This document shows, piece after piece, positions 29,259 to 38,860 of a DNA stretch of 64,000 bases (position 1 is its first letter; each line of letters opens with the position of its first letter). A program made the position numbers and the translations under genes. The notes below the pieces were generated by a model. It did not search any database, was not told the origin of the DNA, and saw only the letters and a list, made by a program, of their open reading frames with translations. Location: positions 310,001-374,000 of the forward strand of contig NZ_JAGHZZ010000003.1 of NCBI RefSeq assembly GCF_017745095.1, read 5' to 3'. This stretch comes from Sporocytophaga sp. (GTDB taxonomy: Bacteria; Bacteroidota; Bacteroidia; Cytophagales; Cytophagaceae).

Positions 29259-29308
29259 GAAATCCCCTTAAAGGAATATATTCTTTAAAGCTTTAGTAAT
29301 TGTAGGAG

Positions 29309-29338
29309 AAGACCAACCTAATAAGTTGGTCTTTTTAT
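29309..29338 (+). terminator. Terminator of cold-shock gene
   Basis: AAGACCAAC-CTAATAA-GTTGGTCTTTTT. Confidence 0.85.
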
Positions 29339-29542
29339 TTTTATTAGTATAAATTTTCCATTGGACTACCAGAAGCAGTTCTTTTTTGATTCTCAAACAA
29401 TTAACATTGGCCATACCGAATCTCTCGCCCACATTTGGTTGCAACCTCTTATTTATTTTTCTTGTCTGTGTAACTTTTGTAACTGAGGAATATTTTAATT
29501 CTCTCTTCATTAGCATAAAATTTTCAACTAACCATATTTATT

Positions 29543-32113
29543 ATGCTAAAAGCTATTCCAAAACTACTGCCGGAAAGCAATCCTACGGCTCTGGCAAAAA
29601 AATTTCTCTTATCCCTTTCAATCTTCAGTGCTTTCTCTCTCGCAAATGCACAGAACAAAGAAAATGAAGGAACATTCGTTGGTTCCGTATCTGAATTTCA
29701 ACAACAATTGAAGTCGGCTAACAAGAAAAGAAAAAATAGTCCAACTTTACTTCCATTGTCTAATGGCAAGAAGCTTACAGTTGATATACATTACGACAAG
29801 ATATCAGGTACCTCTAATACAATTGCAGGTAAAATTAAAGACAATGCAAAGTCTACCTTTAACCTGACATTCGAGGAAAATAATCTGAAAGGTGAGGTAC
29901 TCATACTTAATGAGAAAAAAGCTTATGAGTATTATACTAAAAATGAAAATGTGTATGCAAAAGAAGTCGATATAAATAAAGTTGTTTGTATAGAAACGCC
30001 AGTCCCTGCAGAGGGTGGCCCTCAAACTTCTTCATCTTTTGTAGCTCCTTTTGGATCATACGTATACAATTTACAAAGCCTTCCTTCTTCAGAATATGTT
30101 GTATACCTTGACTTCGACGGACAATATGTCGTTGATCCATACTGGAATGGAGGCCTTCCCATAGATGCATTACCTTCCGAACTTAATGAAACAGAAATAG
30201 AACAAGCGTGGAGATTAATAAGTGAAGATTACAGACCATTTAACCTCAACATCACCACCGATTCCGCAGTGTTTTTAGCTACTCCAATAAACAAAAGAGT
30301 ACGGGTCATATTCACTCCGACCAACGATGCTGCTCCGGGATATGGAGGGTATGCCCGCATAGGTTCTTTTCCTATGAATGTTGATACCCCATGTTGGGTT
30401 TTCTTAGCAACTTCAAAATATGCTGGGGAAGCCGGTTCCCATGAAATAGGTCATACATTAGGATTATATCACGATGGGGTGAACAATCCATATGAGGAAT
30501 ATTATGGAGGACAGGGAAATTGGGCCCCGATCATGGGTGTAGGTTATTCCAAAGATCTTGTACAATTCAGCAAAGGCGAGTACAACAATGCCAACAATTC
30601 ATATCAGGACGACATCAATATTATTACTTCATATAATGGATTTTCATTTAAAACTGACGAAAGTGGTAATATACCTTCTTTGGCAAAGCAGCTTGTTTAT
30701 AGCAGCTCTGGCTTTGTTTCTTCGTCAGACAACAATGGTGTCATAGAAAAGAGAGATGACGTTGATTATTTCTATTTTAATACCTTAGGTGGAAGCGTGA
30801 AGATAGCTGCAAATCCTGACCCATACTATCCTAACCTTGATATTTCCCTTACACTTAAAAACTCTGCAGGCAATACAATAGCAGTATCTGATCTGGAAGG
30901 GCTAAGTGCTTATATCGATACATTGGTACCTGCAGGAACTTATTTCCTTATAGTAGATGGCGTTGGTCATGGGGATCCTGCAATTGATGGATATTCTGAT
31001 TTTGGTTCGCTAGGATACTATTCTCTGGTAGGAAGTATAAGCAACTCCGTAAATAACAAAATACCTACAATTTCTATAACATCTCCTTCAGAGGGCGCTG
31101 ATATCCTTATCGGAACTCCTATCACTATTTCAGCTATTGCGAGTGATCCTGACGGTACTGTAACCAGAGTTGATTTTTATGACGGAGCAACATTACTCGG
31201 CTCTGATATTAATGCACCATATTCCTTTGTGTATAGCAATGCTCCGGGTGGAACCAGGATATACAAAGCTATAGCTTTTGACAATCAAGGAGGGCAAAAT
31301 TATTATGAAATAACTGTACTTGTTGCCCCACCCAATCAGCTGCCTACGGTTTCTGTGACCTCTCCTATCAATGGTGCTATTCTAGATCCGGCAATTTCTA
31401 CAGTAGTAACAGCTAATGCTTATGATAATGACGGAACAATTACTGCTGTTTATTTCTATAAAGACAATACAATAGTTGGTGTTGACTATACTGCTCCTTA
31501 TTCAGTCTATATCGATACTTACATAGCTGGTATTTATAATATAAGAGCAGAGGCTGTAGACAACAGAAATGGCCGCACTTTTTCCGCCGTTAATTCATTT
31601 ACAGTAAAATCATATGGATTGTCAGGACCTTCGTGTGCGATTAAAGGAATACCTTATAATTTTCGGGTTTATGCAGAATATTCTAATCCTGTAAACATCA
31701 CTGCATACACCAATTCGGATGCAACCATTTCTTTTGATTATTATGACAGAAGATACTTCGATGTTACGTTCAATCAATATGCCGCTTCATCGGTAACGGT
31801 AACTGCTCTACTAAGCTATACGGCTTACCCTTACAATGTAGAATATACTAAAGTGATATCTACAAATGGTTGCGGTACAAGGGCCTCAGTGATGGCTATT
31901 CCACTTCCAGACGCAAGTCAGACTGCTGTTTCATTGGATACAAAAGAAACAATTTCATCTTTCAAAGTGATCGATATGACAGGTAGAGAAGTAGCTTCAG
32001 GAGAAGGACAGAATGTTACTGAAGTTATTGTGGGAGAAAATCTAAAAAACGGAATCTACATCGTAAACATTATAGCAGAAAGCGGAAGCTATATACACAA
32101 AATAGTTAAATAA
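29543..32113 (+). CDS. Secreted metzincin-like metallopeptidase with Ig-like domains and T9SS sorting signal
   Basis: 856 aa; HEIGHTLGLYHD zinc motif, two Ig-like repeats (PTISITSPSEGADI / PTVSVTSPINGAIL), C-terminal T9SS domain. Confidence 0.88.
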   Translation: MLKAIPKLLPESNPTALAKKFLLSLSIFSAFSLANAQNKENEGTFVGSVSEFQQQLKSANKKRKNSPTLLPLSNGKKLTVDIHYDKISGTSNTIAGKIKDNAKSTFNLTFEENNLKGEVLILNEKKAYEYYTKNENVYAKEVDINKVVCIETPVPAEGGPQTSSSFVAPFGSYVYNLQSLPSSEYVVYLDFDGQYVVDPYWNGGLPIDALPSELNETEIEQAWRLISEDYRPFNLNITTDSAVFLATPINKRVRVIFTPTNDAAPGYGGYARIGSFPMNVDTPCWVFLATSKYAGEAGSHEIGHTLGLYHDGVNNPYEEYYGGQGNWAPIMGVGYSKDLVQFSKGEYNNANNSYQDDINIITSYNGFSFKTDESGNIPSLAKQLVYSSSGFVSSSDNNGVIEKRDDVDYFYFNTLGGSVKIAANPDPYYPNLDISLTLKNSAGNTIAVSDLEGLSAYIDTLVPAGTYFLIVDGVGHGDPAIDGYSDFGSLGYYSLVGSISNSVNNKIPTISITSPSEGADILIGTPITISAIASDPDGTVTRVDFYDGATLLGSDINAPYSFVYSNAPGGTRIYKAIAFDNQGGQNYYEITVLVAPPNQLPTVSVTSPINGAILDPAISTVVTANAYDNDGTITAVYFYKDNTIVGVDYTAPYSVYIDTYIAGIYNIRAEAVDNRNGRTFSAVNSFTVKSYGLSGPSCAIKGIPYNFRVYAEYSNPVNITAYTNSDATISFDYYDRRYFDVTFNQYAASSVTVTALLSYTAYPYNVEYTKVISTNGCGTRASVMAIPLPDASQTAVSLDTKETISSFKVIDMTGREVASGEGQNVTEVIVGENLKNGIYIVNIIAESGSYIHKIVK

Positions 32114-32139
32114 AGTTTTACCAATTTAATTAATTCCTG

Positions 32140-32170
32140 AAAGGGCTTTTTGTAATGAAAAGCCCTTTTT
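32140..32170 (+). terminator. Terminator after metallopeptidase
   Basis: AAAGGGCTTTT-TGTAATG-AAAAGCCCTTTTTTT. Confidence 0.88.
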
Positions 32171-32317
32171 TTATTCCAACAAACAAAATTATAAATTACT
32201 GTTTTTGAACAAGTTTAACGAAAGGAATATGAGACAAATTCTAACTCAAACATTTCTAATTTCTTTTTTCTTAAATAAAAAAGATAGGCTCTGAAAGATA
32301 GCACAGAATTCCCTATC

Positions 32318-33178
32318 TTGAAGGAAATCTTTATGGTCTTGGCGGCTTTATTTATAATTATATTTCTGATTACAACATGTATCTTTCTATATGAGACAAT
32401 AGGAGGTAAAGTATTGAGTCTTGGAGAATGGATCTTAACAAGGTTTGTAAAACTTAATCCCATCCAGATTCATATTTTGGAATTCAACTTTCGGTACTAT
32501 CAAAGGCTTTCTCCGGAAAACAAATTAAAATTTCAAAGGAGGGTAAAGTTTTTCCTGTTAAATAAAAGATTTTACCCTCAGGGAGGCATGAATATTACCG
32601 AAGAAATGAAAATTATGATCGGTGCCTGCTTTGTTCAGCTAACCTTCGGACTTCGTCCCGTTAAGCTTAGACATTTCAGTCGGTTCTATATTTATCCAAC
32701 ACGATATTTTTCAAAAATCACCAACTTACAGCATGTAGGTGAAGTGCAAACTGACGGAGCTATTGTATTGTCATGGCAGCATTTTCAGAAAGGTTATGAA
32801 ATTCCCGATGACGGCCTGAATGTTGGCCTTCACGAAATGGCACATGCCATAAAACTTGCAGACATGTTTGACGATGACGATGATTTTGAAGGGAATAGCC
32901 TTTTTGACTATAAAGATCTTGTGCGTTTTTTCAAGATAGGAAAAAGTGAAATAAACGAGATCAAGAAAGATAAAACCCATTTCATCCGCAAATACGCGGC
33001 AACAAACATTGAAGAGCTATTTGCTGTTTCTATAGAATATTTTTTCGAAAAACCCGAAGAATTCAGAATAGAAGTTCCACAGCTATATCAGATTCTTGTA
33101 CAACTTTTAAAACAGGATCCAACCAATTCAAATTCTGTAGAATTCAGAGAAAATAAAAAAAATGAAAGTACTAATTGA
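32318..33178 (+). CDS. MtfA/M90-like zinc peptidase, paralog 2
   Basis: 286 aa; NVGLHEMAHAIKLADMF, ELFAVSIEYFFEKPEEFR; same layout as 26526-27473. Confidence 0.8.
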   Translation: MKEIFMVLAALFIIIFLITTCIFLYETIGGKVLSLGEWILTRFVKLNPIQIHILEFNFRYYQRLSPENKLKFQRRVKFFLLNKRFYPQGGMNITEEMKIMIGACFVQLTFGLRPVKLRHFSRFYIYPTRYFSKITNLQHVGEVQTDGAIVLSWQHFQKGYEIPDDGLNVGLHEMAHAIKLADMFDDDDDFEGNSLFDYKDLVRFFKIGKSEINEIKKDKTHFIRKYAATNIEELFAVSIEYFFEKPEEFRIEVPQLYQILVQLLKQDPTNSNSVEFRENKKNESTN

Positions 33179-33365
33179 CGTACTACTACTAAAAATCAAT
33201 AATTTAATCTCACACCGACCCAGTTATTTTAAATTTCCCTTTCATTTATCTTAAAAGTTATTTCTTAAAAGATATGTGCATTGCATAAACGCACCATTTT
33301 AACCGGAAAATGGTTAAAAATTATGATCAATTCTGACCAAAAAGCCCATTTAATCTAAAATTGAT

Positions 33366-33373
33366 TACCTTTG
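33366..33373 (+). promoter_or_regulatory. Candidate -7 box upstream of ileS
   Basis: TACCTTTG, about 190 nt before the start codon. Confidence 0.4.
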
Positions 33374-33564
33374 CGGTTCTTCAAAACTTGGTTATATATA
33401 ACTGATCCCGAAGATGTAAGAGTATGCAAAATCCAATAATCGGACAAATGCATTTATTTACAATGAGTTGCTGTTTTGCAGCACATTGAAAAATGCCTGA
33501 AAATACAGGTAAATGTCAGGCTCCTGAATTATAATTTTTAAGAATTAAAGAAATAATTAACAAA

Positions 33565-36500
33565 GTGAAGTACAGGGAATACAAGAACGTCGATCTTGCA
33601 AAAGTAGGAGAAGAAGTACTTTCTTACTGGAAGCAGCACAAGGTTTTCGAACAATCCGTAACGAGCAGAGAAGGTGCTCCAAGTTTTACATTTTATGAAG
33701 GGCCACCTTCTGCAAATGGTACTCCCGGTATTCACCACGTAATGGCAAGAACCGTAAAGGATATTTTCTGTCGCTATAAAACATTAAAAGGATTTCAGGT
33801 AAAAAGAAAAGGAGGCTGGGATACGCACGGCCTTCCGGTAGAGCTTCAGGTTGAGAAAGAACTTGGTATAACCAAAGAAGATATCGGCAAAAAAATATCT
33901 GTAGAAGAATACAATCAGAAATGCCGCGAAGCTGTGATGAAGTATAAATCGCAGTGGGATGATCTTACTGAAAAGATGGGTTATTGGGTTGACCTTGACA
34001 ATCCTTATATCACATTTGAAAAAGAATATATAGAGTCTGTATGGTACCTATTGAAAGAGCTTTATAAAAAAGGCTTTTTGTACAAAGGATATACCATTCA
34101 GCCATACTCTCCTGCTGCGGGTACAGGACTTAGTTCTCACGAGCTAAATCAACCAGGCACCTATAAAGATGTAAGAGATACATCGGCTGTTGCTCAGTTT
34201 AAAGTAGCGGATAGCTCTAAAGAAAAAGTAAAAAGTCTTCTAGGGATATCCGATGCAGAAGTGGATCAGACTTACTTACTAGCATGGACGACCACTCCTT
34301 GGACGCTTCCTTCAAACAGTGCACTTGCAGTTGGTGAAAACATTACCTATGTAGCTGTAAAAACATTTAACCCATATACGTTTAAGCCAGGTATTGTTAT
34401 CCTTGCGAAAGATCTTGCAGGAAAATACTTCAATGCTAAGAATGCAGAGTTGAAGCTGGAGGACTTTAAAGAGGGAGATAAAAATATTCCTTTCCAAACT
34501 TTAAAAGAAGTTAAAGGAAAAGAACTTGTTGGTATCAGATACGAACAGCTTCTGCCTTATGTGCAACCGGAAGAAGCAGACAAGGCCTTCAGAGTAATAC
34601 CTGGAGACTTCGTTAGTACTGAAGATGGTACAGGTATCGTTCACATTGCTCCTACTTTTGGTGCAGACGATGCCAGAGTTGCAAAACTTGCAGGTGTACC
34701 TGCAATTACCGTTAAGGACGAAGAAGGTAATCAATTACCACTTGTAGATAAAAGAGGAAAATTTGTAATTGAAGTAACAGATTTCCCTGGAGAATTTGTA
34801 AAAGAAGCTTACCTGTCTGAAGCTGAAAAAGAAGAAGAGAGAAAGAAGCAAGGCCGCGACAAATATTTATCGGTAGACGAAAGATTAGGTATCAAACTTA
34901 AAACTGAAAACAAGGCATTTAAGGTTGAGAAATACGAGCACTCCTATCCACACTGCTGGAGAACAGACAAACCTGTTCTTTACTATCCGCTTGATTCCTG
35001 GTTTATCAAAACAACTGCTGTAAAAGACAGACTTGTTGAGTTGAACAAAACCATCAACTGGAAACCAGCAAGCACTGGAACCGGACGTTTTGGTAACTGG
35101 CTTGAAAACCTTGTAGACTGGAACCTTTCCAGATCGAGATATTGGGGAACTCCCCTTCCTATCTGGAGAACAGAAGATGGTAAAGAAGAAAAATGTATCG
35201 GTTCCCTTCAAGAACTGAATGAGGAAATCCAGAAAGCAAATAAAGCACTTAACATCACTGCTGGTACTCTGGCTCAGAAAGAAAAAGAATTTAACACAAA
35301 GATCTACAATCTTAAATCGATTGAAGATCTACACCGTCCTTATGTTGATCAAATTGTACTAGTGAGTGAATCTGGCAAACCGATGATCCGTGAGACAGAC
35401 CTTATAGATGTGTGGTTTGATTCAGGTGCTATGCCTTATGCACAGTGGCACTATCCATTTGAGAATAAAGATGTATTTGACAATAACTTTCCTGCAGATT
35501 TTATCGCTGAAGGCGTTGACCAGACAAGAGGATGGTTCTTTACATTGCATGCAATAGCAGTGATGTTGAATGATTCTGTTGCATTTAAAAATGTAATAGC
35601 CAATGGTCTTGTATTGGACAAAAACGGCGCTAAGATGTCCAAGAGAGTTGGAAACGTCATCAACCCGTTTGAGACCATCGGTCAGTTCGGACCAGATGCG
35701 ACAAGATGGTACATGATCGTTAACGCACCTCCATGGGACAACCTGAAATTTAATATTGACGGGGTAACTGAGGTTCAGAGAAGATTCTTCGGGACGCTTC
35801 AGAACACTTATTCCTTCTTTGCTTTATATTCAAACCTTGACAACTTTACCTTTAAAGAAGCAGAAGTTCCTTTAAACAAAAGAACAGAAAGCGACAGATG
35901 GATCATTTCAAGGCTTAATACTCTTATCAAAAAGGTGGATGAAGCCTATGCTGAATATGAGCCAACCAAAGCGGGTAGAGAGATCCAGGACTTTGTTGTT
36001 GATGATCTGAGCAATTGGTATGTACGTCTTAACAGAAAACGTTTTTGGAAAGGCGAATACAACGAAGATAAGATAGCTGCTTATCAGACACTTTATACTT
36101 GTCTTTTGACGATTGCAAAACTATCTGCATCTATAGCACCTTTTTATTCCGAGAAAATATTCCTTGATCTGAATGAAGTAAGTGGAAAAGAGAAAGTTGC
36201 AAGTATTCACTTGAGCAAGTTCCCTGTTGCTGATGACAAACAGATTGATCTGGATCTTGAAGAAAGAATGTCATTGGCACAAAGGATTTCTTCGCTTGTT
36301 CACTCTTTGAGAAAAGGTCATACAATAAAAGTAAGACAACCACTTTCAAGATTGTTGATCCCAGTATTAAATCAGGAATACAAAAACAGAATAGTTGCCG
36401 TTGAAGATCTGATCCTTTCTGAGGTTAATATTAAGAAGATCGAGTATATCGAAGATACATCAGGAGTTGTAGTTAAAAAGATCAAGCCTAACTTCAAGAA

Positions 36501-36993
36501 ACTTGGAAAAGAATACGGTCCGAGATTGAAAGAAGTTGGAGCTGCAATCTCTGCAATGACCCAGGATGATATTCAGAAGCTCGAGAAAGAAAATGCTTTC
36601 AAAATAAAGCTTACCGGTGATATTGTTCAGATAACTTTAGAAGATGTAGAAATCTCTTCTGAAGATATTCCAGGATGGTCTGTGGCAAGTGAAAATGGCG
36701 TTACTGTAGCCCTTGATATTATCATCACAGAAGAACTGAAAAAAGAAGGTATTGCCAGAGATGTTGTGAACAGAGTGCAAAACATGAGAAAAGACATGGG
36801 CCTTGAAGTTCAGGACAAAATCAAAATCACTATTCAGAAAAAAGATGAGCTTATAGATAATGCTTTGCTGGCAAACAAAGAATATATCTGCAGTGAAACC
36901 CAGGCCTTATCTCTGGTGCTTACAGAAAATCTGAAAGATGGCAAGCTTGTTGATATGGACGAGCATCAGCTTGTAATGAAAATCGAACTTTAA
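33565..36993 (+). CDS. ileS: Isoleucyl-tRNA synthetase
   Basis: 1142 aa; PPSANGTPGIHHVMARTVKDIFCRYKTLKG, GWDTHGLPVE, KMSKRVGNV. Confidence 0.97.
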   Translation: MKYREYKNVDLAKVGEEVLSYWKQHKVFEQSVTSREGAPSFTFYEGPPSANGTPGIHHVMARTVKDIFCRYKTLKGFQVKRKGGWDTHGLPVELQVEKELGITKEDIGKKISVEEYNQKCREAVMKYKSQWDDLTEKMGYWVDLDNPYITFEKEYIESVWYLLKELYKKGFLYKGYTIQPYSPAAGTGLSSHELNQPGTYKDVRDTSAVAQFKVADSSKEKVKSLLGISDAEVDQTYLLAWTTTPWTLPSNSALAVGENITYVAVKTFNPYTFKPGIVILAKDLAGKYFNAKNAELKLEDFKEGDKNIPFQTLKEVKGKELVGIRYEQLLPYVQPEEADKAFRVIPGDFVSTEDGTGIVHIAPTFGADDARVAKLAGVPAITVKDEEGNQLPLVDKRGKFVIEVTDFPGEFVKEAYLSEAEKEEERKKQGRDKYLSVDERLGIKLKTENKAFKVEKYEHSYPHCWRTDKPVLYYPLDSWFIKTTAVKDRLVELNKTINWKPASTGTGRFGNWLENLVDWNLSRSRYWGTPLPIWRTEDGKEEKCIGSLQELNEEIQKANKALNITAGTLAQKEKEFNTKIYNLKSIEDLHRPYVDQIVLVSESGKPMIRETDLIDVWFDSGAMPYAQWHYPFENKDVFDNNFPADFIAEGVDQTRGWFFTLHAIAVMLNDSVAFKNVIANGLVLDKNGAKMSKRVGNVINPFETIGQFGPDATRWYMIVNAPPWDNLKFNIDGVTEVQRRFFGTLQNTYSFFALYSNLDNFTFKEAEVPLNKRTESDRWIISRLNTLIKKVDEAYAEYEPTKAGREIQDFVVDDLSNWYVRLNRKRFWKGEYNEDKIAAYQTLYTCLLTIAKLSASIAPFYSEKIFLDLNEVSGKEKVASIHLSKFPVADDKQIDLDLEERMSLAQRISSLVHSLRKGHTIKVRQPLSRLLIPVLNQEYKNRIVAVEDLILSEVNIKKIEYIEDTSGVVVKKIKPNFKKLGKEYGPRLKEVGAAISAMTQDDIQKLEKENAFKIKLTGDIVQITLEDVEISSEDIPGWSVASENGVTVALDIIITEELKKEGIARDVVNRVQNMRKDMGLEVQDKIKITIQKKDELIDNALLANKEYICSETQALSLVLTENLKDGKLVDMDEHQLVMKIEL

Positions 36994-37008
36994 AAACTAT
37001 TAAGAGGC

Positions 37009-37635
37009 ATGGCCCTTCAATATAAATACTTTAAGTACTACTTCCTGACTCTGGGAGTTATCGCGCTTGATCAGATCGTAAAGCTTCTGGTTCATTTCAA
37101 AATGGACTTCGGCTATCCAGGCCAGATCCATATATTTGACGACTGGTTCAAGCTATACTACACTACTAACCCTGGTATGGCTTTCGGCTTTGAATTAGGT
37201 TCTCCTTATGGAAAGCTTGTTCTGAGTTTATTCAGAATCATCGCCATGATTGCTATTTCAGTGTATTTATATCGCCTGGCCAAGAAAGACATGGCACCAG
37301 GATTGCTTTGGTGCATCGCTCTTATTCTTGGTGGTGCAATTGGAAACGTAATAGACAGTACTTTTTACGGAGTATTTCTGAACAACGCTCCTGACGGTGC
37401 AAGCACACCTTGGTTTCATGGACAGGTAATAGACATGTTCTATATTGATATCTGGGAAGGCAGACTTCCTGAATGGATTCCGATATTCGGAGGAGAGCAC
37501 TATGCATTCTGGCCTATTTTCAATATCGCTGATGCAGCTATCTTTGTTGGAGTATGTATTATACTGATTTGGCAGAAAAAGTTCTTTAAAGATGCCGGTA
37601 AAGAAGAATCTTTGACGGAGAAAGCGGAGAATTAA
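37009..37635 (+). CDS. lspA: Lipoprotein signal peptidase
   Basis: 208 aa, 4 TM; LILGGAIGNVIDS, FWPIFNIADAAIFVG catalytic Asp motifs. Confidence 0.95.
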   Translation: MALQYKYFKYYFLTLGVIALDQIVKLLVHFKMDFGYPGQIHIFDDWFKLYYTTNPGMAFGFELGSPYGKLVLSLFRIIAMIAISVYLYRLAKKDMAPGLLWCIALILGGAIGNVIDSTFYGVFLNNAPDGASTPWFHGQVIDMFYIDIWEGRLPEWIPIFGGEHYAFWPIFNIADAAIFVGVCIILIWQKKFFKDAGKEESLTEKAEN

Positions 37636-37654
37636 ACGCTGAAAATATTTTAAT

Positions 37655-37691
37655 AAAAAGCCCTGGAGGAAATTAACTTCGGGGCTTTTTT
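37655..37691 (+). terminator. Terminator of ileS-lspA
   Basis: AAAAAGCCC...GGGCTTTTTT. Confidence 0.85.
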
Positions 37692-37812
37692 ATTGAGGTT
37701 GGTTAAATCCCGCAAATTTTTAATTATTTTTATAAGATATGTGCGAGGCTCTATATCTGTGGATAGCTAACACTCTTATGACTTGCACCAGCAACAAACC
37801 TAATACAAAAAA

Positions 37813-38403
37813 ATGGAATTCAGATATTTTAAAGGACCTAAAGAAGATATGAGCCAACTAATAATTGGAACTCATATTTGTTCAATTTGTAATAAGGAAA
37901 GTAATGAATGCTTTTCCCTTGAATATACTCTTACAGATAAATTTAGTCAAGAAGAAACTGCAGATAAAGTAGGATGTTCCGATTGTTTAAAAAAGGGAGA
38001 ATTTGAATTTTGGCATGACACAGAGTATGGTATGTTGGATGAAAATGGCCTAAAGAAAGTTTATAAACATAACATGGCAAATCCTCCTTCTGTAGACAAC
38101 AAAATTTTAGTTGAATTAAGAAGAACACCACAGATTGTTACATGGCAACAAGAACTATGGTTAACCCACTGTAATGATTTCATGGTTTACAAGGGAACTT
38201 GGACTCCTGAAGATTTTAACAAGTACAGCAAGAATAGCGATGGTAGGCAATTATTCCTTGAAATGACAGATGATGAATGGAATCACTTATGGGACGAATC
38301 ATTAGAAGAAGGTGAGGTTGAACTAAAGGAATGGTATGCAACTTATTATGTTTTTGAGTGTAGCCATTGTGGAAAGCTTAGAGGAAATTGGGATTGCGAT
38401 TAA
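37813..38403 (+). CDS. CbrC-family (UPF0167) cysteine-rich protein
   Basis: 196 aa; four CxxC pairs and LRRTPQIVTWQQELWLTHCNDFMVYKG typical of CbrC. Confidence 0.7.
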   Translation: MEFRYFKGPKEDMSQLIIGTHICSICNKESNECFSLEYTLTDKFSQEETADKVGCSDCLKKGEFEFWHDTEYGMLDENGLKKVYKHNMANPPSVDNKILVELRRTPQIVTWQQELWLTHCNDFMVYKGTWTPEDFNKYSKNSDGRQLFLEMTDDEWNHLWDESLEEGEVELKEWYATYYVFECSHCGKLRGNWDCD

Positions 38404-38615
38404 GTATATACAACCTTCCAGCAATTAGGTTTCGTTTGGCTGTCCGAGGTGGAATTCATCAAGCTTTGGAATATGCTTACAATAATGATATTCCCCATGA
38501 CGATCATCTGCTGTCAAGCGCTTGCAACCATAGTCATCAGGCTAAGCGTGTCCTCTTTTCAGAGGAAGTTCCATATTTTTATAATGCCCACGCCGGACTC
38601 CAGCTGTTAATGTAA

Positions 38616-38652
38616 CTTCCAATTGGTTCGACAATGCCGAACCAATTGGAAG
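38616..38652. repeat. Perfect 15-bp inverted repeat
   Basis: CTTCCAATTGGTTCG-ACAATGC-CGAACCAATTGGAAG. Confidence 0.8.
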
Positions 38653-38728
38653 AATACGTCTAATCAATTTGTTCGAACTGATGCCAAAAGGACAATCTAC
38701 ACATTATCTATCATTCCGTAATTGAATA

Positions 38729-38848
38729 TAATCCCGAAGGGATTTAATATTTATAGAAAAATGTTAGTGTATTGATGCGACCCCATCGGGGTCGTATGAT
38801 ATTTCCAGGTATTATTATCTATAAACATCCGACCTCTACGGGGTCGAT
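38729..38848. repeat. Bacteroidota intergenic palindrome cluster
   Basis: AATCCCGAAGGGATT, CGACCCCATCGGGGTCG and CGACCTCTACGGGGTCG palindromes separated by AT-rich TATTTATAGAAA / ATTATCTATAAACATC segments. Confidence 0.7.
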
Positions 38849-38860
38849 TTTGGGGATAAT

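Noticed and set aside
34885-35211. 108-aa minus ORF
   Set aside because: Shadow ORF inside ileS.
38388-38615. 75-aa plus ORF as a real gene
   Set aside because: Overlaps the CbrC 3' end; no motif and no terminator logic; kept only as an unexplained region.
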